Shown piece after piece: positions 5,948-9,972 of a DNA stretch of 9,972 bases (the first letter of the stretch is position 1; every line of letters starts with the position of its first letter). The DNA comes from Desulfobacteraceae bacterium (GTDB lineage: Bacteria; Desulfobacterota; Desulfobacteria; Desulfobacterales; Desulfobacteraceae): assembly GCA_024225895.1 (NCBI GenBank), contig JAAEMC010000453.1, forward strand, positions 1-9,972. The letters are read 5' to 3'. Below the pieces are notes generated by a model that was not told the origin of the DNA, searched no databases, and was given only the letters and a program-made list of their open reading frames with translations. The position numbers and the translations under genes are program-made.

Positions 5948-5965
5948 TCGGCATACAACTTGCGA
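5948..5965 (+). promoter_or_regulatory. sigma-54 (-24/-12) promoter of the DUF362-Mrp operon
   Basis: TCGGCATACAACTTGCGA has the invariant GG (5950-5951) and GC (5962-5963) exactly 10 bases apart, with GGCA and TTGC blocks as in the RpoN consensus. Predicted start is near 5975, with a 118-base leader to the ATG at 6093. A TATCAA stretch at 5924-5929 partly resembles an IHF site, which would fit DNA bending at such a promoter, but this part is weak. Confidence 0.68.
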
Positions 5966-5997
5966 TAACAGCCTTGGTATTAAACCATCAATGAAAA

Positions 5998-6008
5998 GGA
6001 GGAAATAA
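5998..6008 (+). other. extra copy of the ribosome-binding motif with a five-codon frame in the operon leader
   Basis: GGAGGAAATAA at 5998-6008 is repeated exactly at 6081-6091, where it serves the DUF362 gene with 7 bases from GGAGG to ATG. The upstream copy has no start codon at usable distance downstream. It lies inside a tiny frame, ATG AAA AGG AGG AAA TAA (5991-6008). It may be a ribosome standby site, a leader peptide or the scar of a duplication. Confidence 0.35.
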
Positions 6009-6092
6009 AAAAACTTATCATTTGTGGTTGAAGTTTGGTGATCATTTCTTAATTACTTTTAATGCTTTTCATAAACAAGAGGAGGAAATAAG

Positions 6093-7592
6093 ATGTCAGA
6101 TTATCAATGCGATCCGACAAAATGGGTTGAAATGAAACAGCCTGTTGACGGGGGTCGTGAACATTATCAAGCAAAGAGCTGGAATCCGCCCAAGGAAAAA
6201 TGGGGGCCGTTTACCCAGTCTGGGCCCGCTCCGGTCTGGTTTGCAGAGGCAAACGCAACCAACTGGACCGAATCAATGATCTGCAAGGCAAAGGATCTGT
6301 TTTACGAATCCAAACTGAATGAATGCTTTGATAAAGGTGATGAAGTCGCCATCAAAATTCATTATGGTGAATGGAACCGTACTTCGATCCTTCGCCCTGA
6401 GTACATTGCTGCCATTGTTGAAGAAGTTAAGGCCTGTGGTGGCCATCCTTACGTCGTCAATGACACCACTCTTTCTTACCATACTTATAATAACATGGCA
6501 ATTGGATCCTATCAGTCGGAAGGTGCGACCCGTCATGGATACACGGAGCAGACATTTGGTTGTCCCGTATTGATTGCCGACGGTTTTTCCGGTGAAGATG
6601 ATTATCGAGTTGATCTGCCCGAAGGCAATATCCTGAAAGAGACCTATATCGGCAGGGCCATTGCCGAGGCTGACTCAATGATCGTTCTGGCACATGCACG
6701 CGGTCACGCTATCACCATGTACGGCGGTATTTTAAAACAGCTGGGTATCGGCTGCCAGTCTAAACGCGGCAAATACATTACTCATCTGGCCCATTGGGGC
6801 GATCCCCATGATGCCATCGGGTTTCCAAAGTTTACCGATGCATGCCCGGGCAAAGCCTGCAAATTCCACAAGATGTGTGATGATTCCTGTCCCAGAGAAG
6901 CGCACAAAGTCACGGAACATGGAAAACAATGGTCTCCTGAAAAATGCAGGCTCTGTTACTCCTGCCAGGTGACATGCATGTTCTCCGGCATGACCGGTAT
7001 TACCTTTGAGGAAGCTTACTTTCCCAATGCGATGATTGCCCACGCCGATGCAGCGCTTGGCGCACTCAAATGTTTTGAAAAAGGAAAAGTAGGGTTTATC
7101 AACCATGCAATTGACGTTTCGCCTGAGTGCGATTGCTTCCCGTGGGCAGGGTTGTCTATCTGTCCTGATGTGGGGATTTATGCAGGTAAAGACCTGGTTG
7201 CCGTAGAAATGGCAACTCTGGACGGCATTGATGCAGCACCTGTCACTCCAGGGTCTGTTGCAGAAGAAAAGGGTGTAAAACCCGGTGATGACAAATTCAG
7301 ACTTGTCAATGGATTCAGCCCGCGGATCACCATGGCTGCGGCAGAAGCAATCGGCGCCGGAACAATGGAATACGAACAGGTTAATTACGAACCCTTACTG
7401 ACGCCAGATACCGCAGGCAAGTGGCAGATAAGGCCCAATGGTATTCCCACGACAATCCGTTTGAGAGACACATTTAAAAAGCATGATCTGGCAACAGAAG
7501 TCATGCCTTTTAGAAGAACGGAATACAACAAGGAATGGGTAGAGAACGAATGGAAAAAATTTGACCCGTTCAAGGGTGAAGCACCTGAGTAA
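6093..7592 (+). CDS. DUF362 protein with ferredoxin-type Fe-S cysteine clusters
   Basis: 499 residues; the ATG at 6093 is preceded by GAGGAGG with ideal spacing. No signal peptide or membrane helix, so probably cytoplasmic. The N-terminal part (about 45-240) carries the DUF362 pattern, e.g. GDEVAIKIHYGEWNRTSILRP and GGHPYVVNDTT. Two cysteine groups follow: C251, C256, C262, C266-P, then C285, C288, C291, C295 in CRLCYSCQVTC, a CX2CX2CX3C [4Fe-4S] ferredoxin motif. Further on, C346, C348 and C357-P occur in ECDCFPWAGLSICPDVGIYAG, the usual DUF362 CDC...DIG region. Up to two [4Fe-4S] clusters are likely, making an electron-transfer or cluster-carrying role reasonable, but no reaction is established for the family as far as I know. 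First gene of the sigma-54 operon; the DUF362 paralogue and Mrp ATPase follow. It is longer than many DUF362 proteins because of the C-terminal extension after about 375. Confidence 0.88.
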   Translation: MSDYQCDPTKWVEMKQPVDGGREHYQAKSWNPPKEKWGPFTQSGPAPVWFAEANATNWTESMICKAKDLFYESKLNECFDKGDEVAIKIHYGEWNRTSILRPEYIAAIVEEVKACGGHPYVVNDTTLSYHTYNNMAIGSYQSEGATRHGYTEQTFGCPVLIADGFSGEDDYRVDLPEGNILKETYIGRAIAEADSMIVLAHARGHAITMYGGILKQLGIGCQSKRGKYITHLAHWGDPHDAIGFPKFTDACPGKACKFHKMCDDSCPREAHKVTEHGKQWSPEKCRLCYSCQVTCMFSGMTGITFEEAYFPNAMIAHADAALGALKCFEKGKVGFINHAIDVSPECDCFPWAGLSICPDVGIYAGKDLVAVEMATLDGIDAAPVTPGSVAEEKGVKPGDDKFRLVNGFSPRITMAAAEAIGAGTMEYEQVNYEPLLTPDTAGKWQIRPNGIPTTIRLRDTFKKHDLATEVMPFRRTEYNKEWVENEWKKFDPFKGEAPE

Positions 7593-7604
7593 AAATTAGT
7601 ATTT

Positions 7605-7633
7605 TCCGGGGAAAGGATATTCCCTTCCCCGGA
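7605..7633 (+). other. intergenic hairpin after the first DUF362 gene
   Basis: Perfect 9-pair inverted repeat TCCGGGGAA (7605-7613) and TTCCCCGGA (7625-7633) with an 11-base loop. It begins 13 bases after the stop codon. No U-run follows, so it is more likely an mRNA processing or stability stem that sets different levels for upstream and downstream genes than a true terminator. Confidence 0.5.
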
Positions 7634-7634
7634 C

Positions 7635-7680
7635 CTGCAGACCAGGTCTGCAGATCAGGCGTGCAGGCAGATCGGGCGTG
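7635..7680. repeat. short inverted and direct repeats between the DUF362 genes
   Basis: CTGCAGACC (7635-7643) and GGTCTGCAG (7645-7653) form a near-continuous palindrome. CAGATCAGGCGTG (7651-7663) is then repeated with one mismatch as CAGATCGGGCGTG (7668-7680), 17 bases later, with a third partial copy, AGATCAGGG, at 7683-7691. This is a compact repeat patch of unknown role, perhaps slippage products or a small palindromic element. Confidence 0.5.
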
Positions 7681-7728
7681 AAGATCAGGGATCAATTTAG
7701 AGTGAACCGACTAAGAAAGGCGTTCAAA

Positions 7729-8658
7729 ATGAGCAATGTGGTATGGGTGGACCTAGAAGGCATGTCTTTTGACAATTCGGTGGAACAAAAACTTATCAGG
7801 CTTCTGGCTAAGTCGGATGCAACCGGAACTCTTGAGGAGGGGATGAAAGTCACGCTCAAGGTAAATACTGCTGAAGCAGGGTATGAATATGGTCTGCGCC
7901 CGAGTGTGGTAAAAATTATGGCCCAGGGGGTATATAACAAAACAAAAAAAATCCCTGTGGTTTGTGACGGGCATAAACCGGTTGACTATTGGAAACAGTC
8001 AAAAGGGAACACGCTTTTAAAAGTTGCCAGCGCCCGTGGATACACCAGCGATACCCTTGGCGGAAAATTTGTGATTAACGGTGGATACAGCGGTGATGAA
8101 AGTGATCTTTTTTCATGCGGGACCCGATCAACTCTCGGTGGGGTTGAAATCGGCACAGCCATTTGCAGAAGTGATGCCATGTGGGTTGTTTCCCATGTGA
8201 CCCTTCACCCGCTTTTCGGAATCAGCGGTGCCTTGCTCAACAGTGGATTCGAGTGTCTTTCCGGCAGGGCAAAAACCCGCATTCTTAACGGAACAAGCCC
8301 TTATCTGTTCAACGGGCACTCGCCGTCACCAAAAGAAATTGAGGCCTTCATGGAAAACGCCATTGAATGCCATATCGGTGTTAACAATGCTCTTGAAGGA
8401 CGGATTTTCTACATCAATCTATTATGGGATGTCACTCCGCAGCCTGAATATTACCCTTACAGTGACAAACCGATCATGGAGAATATGGGATTTTTAGCTT
8501 CCAGTGATCCGGTTGCCATTGATAGTGCAACCCTCTCAATCATAGAGACAAACAACAAATACTTCGATGGTACCCGAACTGATTTTAATCATGTGATCAA
8601 ACGTGCTGAAAATCTTGGAATAGGGTCGTCAAAACAAAGACTGTTACGGTTATCATGA
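7729..8658 (+). CDS. DUF362 protein lacking the ferredoxin cysteines
   Basis: 309 residues from the ATG at 7729, chosen because AAGAAAGG (7713-7720) sits 8 bases before it; the in-frame GTG at 7678 would add 17 residues but lies within the repeat patch and has no ribosome-binding site. The protein shows the DUF362 pattern: GMKVTLKVNTAEAGYEYGLRP, IPVVCDGHKPVDYW, and the C-terminal GFLASSDPVAIDSATL. Where the larger neighbour has ECDCFPWAG...CPDVG, this one has WDVTPQPEYYPY and no cysteines, and it has no CX2CX2CX3C motif, so it probably does not hold a [4Fe-4S] cluster there. It may be the partner or scaffold subunit of the Fe-S-bearing paralogue (inference). It lies 136 bases after that gene and 83 bases before the Mrp gene, all on one strand. 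Confidence 0.83.
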   Translation: MSNVVWVDLEGMSFDNSVEQKLIRLLAKSDATGTLEEGMKVTLKVNTAEAGYEYGLRPSVVKIMAQGVYNKTKKIPVVCDGHKPVDYWKQSKGNTLLKVASARGYTSDTLGGKFVINGGYSGDESDLFSCGTRSTLGGVEIGTAICRSDAMWVVSHVTLHPLFGISGALLNSGFECLSGRAKTRILNGTSPYLFNGHSPSPKEIEAFMENAIECHIGVNNALEGRIFYINLLWDVTPQPEYYPYSDKPIMENMGFLASSDPVAIDSATLSIIETNNKYFDGTRTDFNHVIKRAENLGIGSSKQRLLRLS

Positions 8659-8741
8659 CCTAAAAAAATAATGGTAGAAATACCTGAAATTATAAACCCA
8701 CAATGAATTAAACCTGAATGGTAAAACCGGGGAGGACGACA

Positions 8742-9770
8742 ATGGATTTGAATCAAAACCAGTTTGCAGAAAAAGGAAAACAGCAACTCGTAAAAGAAGG
8801 GGCAATTGCGGATGCCCTGAAATATGTAAAATACAAAATCGCCGTTCTTTCCGGTAAAGGCGGCGTGGGAAAAACCGCAACAACGGTAAACTTAGGTGCA
8901 GCACTCACAAAGGCGGGCAATTCGGTTGGAATTTTTGATGCTGACCTCCACGGTCCCAGCATCCCTACAATGCTGGGGATAAAAGAGGAAGCCAAACTCA
9001 ATGGTGCTTTCTGGATTGACCCTGTTATGACTGAATCCGGTATTAAAGCGCTTTCCGTGGCGCTTTTCTGGCCCGGAGAGATGACCCCTGTCATGTGGCG
9101 GGGACAGACAAAGAGCCGGACCATCCGGCAGCTTTTATCCGGAGCCAAGTGGGGCGGCCTTGATTATCTTTTAATCGATCTTCCTCCCGGTACCGGCGAT
9201 GAAGCAATAGCCATTTTAAAATCAATACCCGATCTGGACGGTGTCATCGTTGTTACCACCCCCCAGGAAGTTGCAACACTTGTATCTTCCAAGGCGATTA
9301 ATGCTTCCAGGACTCTGGACGCTTCTGTTTTAGGCTTGATTGAAAACATGAGTGCTTACACCTGCGCCTGTGGTGATACGGTTCATCTTTTTGGAAAAGA
9401 TAAGGGAAAAGAACTTGCCAGGATGATGGAGGTCCCGTTTCTTGGATCCATCCCAATTGATCCCTTGTTTTCCAAGGCTGCGGATAGCGGCGTACCGGCG
9501 GTCAATCTTAACCCCGACAGTATCACTGCAAAGGCATTTACCAGGATCGCCGATACAATAAGCCGGCAACTTCCTCCAAAAGATGTGCCTGAGGCACCGC
9601 CTGAAGCAACCGAAAAAAAAGCATGTCCCGGATCCGGAAATCATCACCATTCTTCAGAATGTAACCATGGCCATCACCACCACCATCATCCGCATGAGGC
9701 TGGTGATCATTCAGGTGGCTGCGGGCACCATCATCCGCATCCGGCTGGGCACGAACAGATAATATCATAG
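8742..9770 (+). CDS. Mrp/NBP35-type P-loop ATPase with a histidine-rich tail
   Basis: 342 residues from the ATG at 8742, preferred over the ATG at 8718 because GGGGAGG (8729-8735) is 6 bases upstream. It belongs to the MinD/Mrp deviant-Walker ATPases that assemble or carry [4Fe-4S] clusters in the cytosol. Seen: Walker A GKGGVGKT at 38-45 with the signature first lysine, FDADLHGPSIPTMLG, the Mrp-typical VMWRGQTKSRTIRQLL, and LLIDLPPGTGDE. The cluster site normally reads CXXC; here it is C208-A-C210 in YTCACGDTVHLFG, one residue shorter. The last about 40 residues hold 17 histidines and 2 cysteines in blocks such as GHHHHHHPH and GHHHPH; a third cysteine (ACPGS) lies just before. This recalls the metal-binding tails of nickel chaperones such as HypB and UreE. 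Its place after two DUF362 genes suggests it delivers clusters or metal to them (inference). Confidence 0.9.
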   Translation: MDLNQNQFAEKGKQQLVKEGAIADALKYVKYKIAVLSGKGGVGKTATTVNLGAALTKAGNSVGIFDADLHGPSIPTMLGIKEEAKLNGAFWIDPVMTESGIKALSVALFWPGEMTPVMWRGQTKSRTIRQLLSGAKWGGLDYLLIDLPPGTGDEAIAILKSIPDLDGVIVVTTPQEVATLVSSKAINASRTLDASVLGLIENMSAYTCACGDTVHLFGKDKGKELARMMEVPFLGSIPIDPLFSKAADSGVPAVNLNPDSITAKAFTRIADTISRQLPPKDVPEAPPEATEKKACPGSGNHHHSSECNHGHHHHHHPHEAGDHSGGCGHHHPHPAGHEQIIS

Positions 9771-9819
9771 GAATCAGATATTTTTTAGACACCAAATATA
9801 ACTCAAAGGAGAAATAAAA

Positions 9820-9972
9820 ATGAACGATCAGAAAGTAGGCACACATTACGCAAGAGAGATTTGCCAGACATTCCGGGAGGTTGCTGAAAAAACTGAACTG
9901 CCCGCCTTAAAAGATAATCTTTTGGCCCTTGCCGGGGACCTGGAGCCGATTCTCAAAAAACTTTATTTTAAA
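9820..9972 (+). CDS. start of an unrecognised gene, cut by the window edge
   Basis: Open frame of 51 codons from the ATG at 9820 to the last base, with AAGGAG at 9806-9811 8 bases upstream and only 49 bases after the Mrp stop, so probably the fourth gene of the operon. The visible protein starts MNDQKVGTHYAREICQ and looks helical, with regularly spaced leucines and many charged residues, and no membrane segment. I do not recognise the family, and the missing C-terminal part may hold the decisive motifs. Confidence 0.72.
   Translation, partial: MNDQKVGTHYAREICQTFREVAEKTELPALKDNLLALAGDLEPILKKLYFK

Larger units (their letters stand above)
5179..6092. other. 914-base divergent regulatory region
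   Basis: Separates the minus-strand channel gene from the plus-strand DUF362 operon. It contains no convincing gene and is AT-rich. From left to right it holds the channel mRNA leader with an inverted repeat at 5292-5329, a minus-strand sigma-54 promoter at 5351-5368, an orphan plus-strand terminator at 5385-5412, a dyad at 5562-5586, GC-richer stems at 5687-5802, the plus-strand sigma-54 promoter at 5948-5965, and a leader with a duplicated ribosome-binding motif (5998-6008 and 6081-6091). About 5820-5930 is plain AT-rich sequence in which I see nothing further. Confidence 0.7.

Noticed and set aside
7678..7728. Upstream GTG start for the second DUF362 gene
   Set aside because: It lies inside the direct repeat patch with no ribosome-binding site, while the ATG at 7729 has AAGAAAGG at good spacing and begins the conserved part.
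8753..9148. 131-codon minus-strand frame opposite the Mrp gene
   Set aside because: It is the antisense shadow of a clear P-loop ATPase; its protein has no recognisable pattern.

Overview
The window looks like chromosomal DNA of an anaerobic bacterium, most plausibly a Desulfobacterota (Desulfobacteraceae-type) sulfate reducer. This is an inference from gene content (Fe-S DUF362 proteins, an Mrp/NBP35 ATPase, a FadD-like acyl-CoA synthetase, sigma-54 promoters), moderate-GC genes separated by long AT-rich spacers, and REP-like hairpins. No rRNA or other phylogenetic marker is present. I found no tRNA, rRNA, CRISPR array or intact transposase.

Left part (1-2500): a sigma-70-like promoter precedes a 669-residue cobalamin-binding-type radical SAM protein with an unusual cysteine motif and an extra C-terminal Rossmann-like domain. 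Its 3' flank holds GC-rich structured sequence resembling the 5' end of a group II intron, then a long REP-like hairpin and two smaller hairpins. The last of these overlaps the stop codon of the converging gene.

Middle part (2498-5400, minus strand): a FadD/ACSF2-type acyl-CoA synthetase with a GTG start, a 494-base gene-free spacer with dyads, and a six-helix AmiS/UreI-type amide/urea channel. The channel gene has a very good sigma-54 promoter about 175 bases upstream and a terminator hairpin overlapping its stop codon.

Spacer 5179-6092: an AT-rich 914-base divergent control region. It holds two outward-facing sigma-54 promoters (minus strand at 5351-5368, plus strand at 5948-5965), an orphan plus-strand intrinsic terminator, and several dyads that could be activator sites or structured RNA.

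Right part (6093-end, plus strand): a probable operon driven by the plus-strand sigma-54 promoter. It encodes a 499-residue DUF362 protein with ferredoxin-type cysteine clusters, a 309-residue DUF362 paralogue lacking those cysteines, an Mrp/NBP35 P-loop ATPase with a CXC (not CXXC) motif and a 17-histidine tail, and the start of an unrecognised gene cut by the window edge. A working idea (inference) is that the Mrp protein supplies Fe-S clusters or metal to the DUF362 proteins, with the set switched on together by an enhancer-binding protein, possibly together with the amide/urea channel. This set is the best candidate in the window for an undescribed system.
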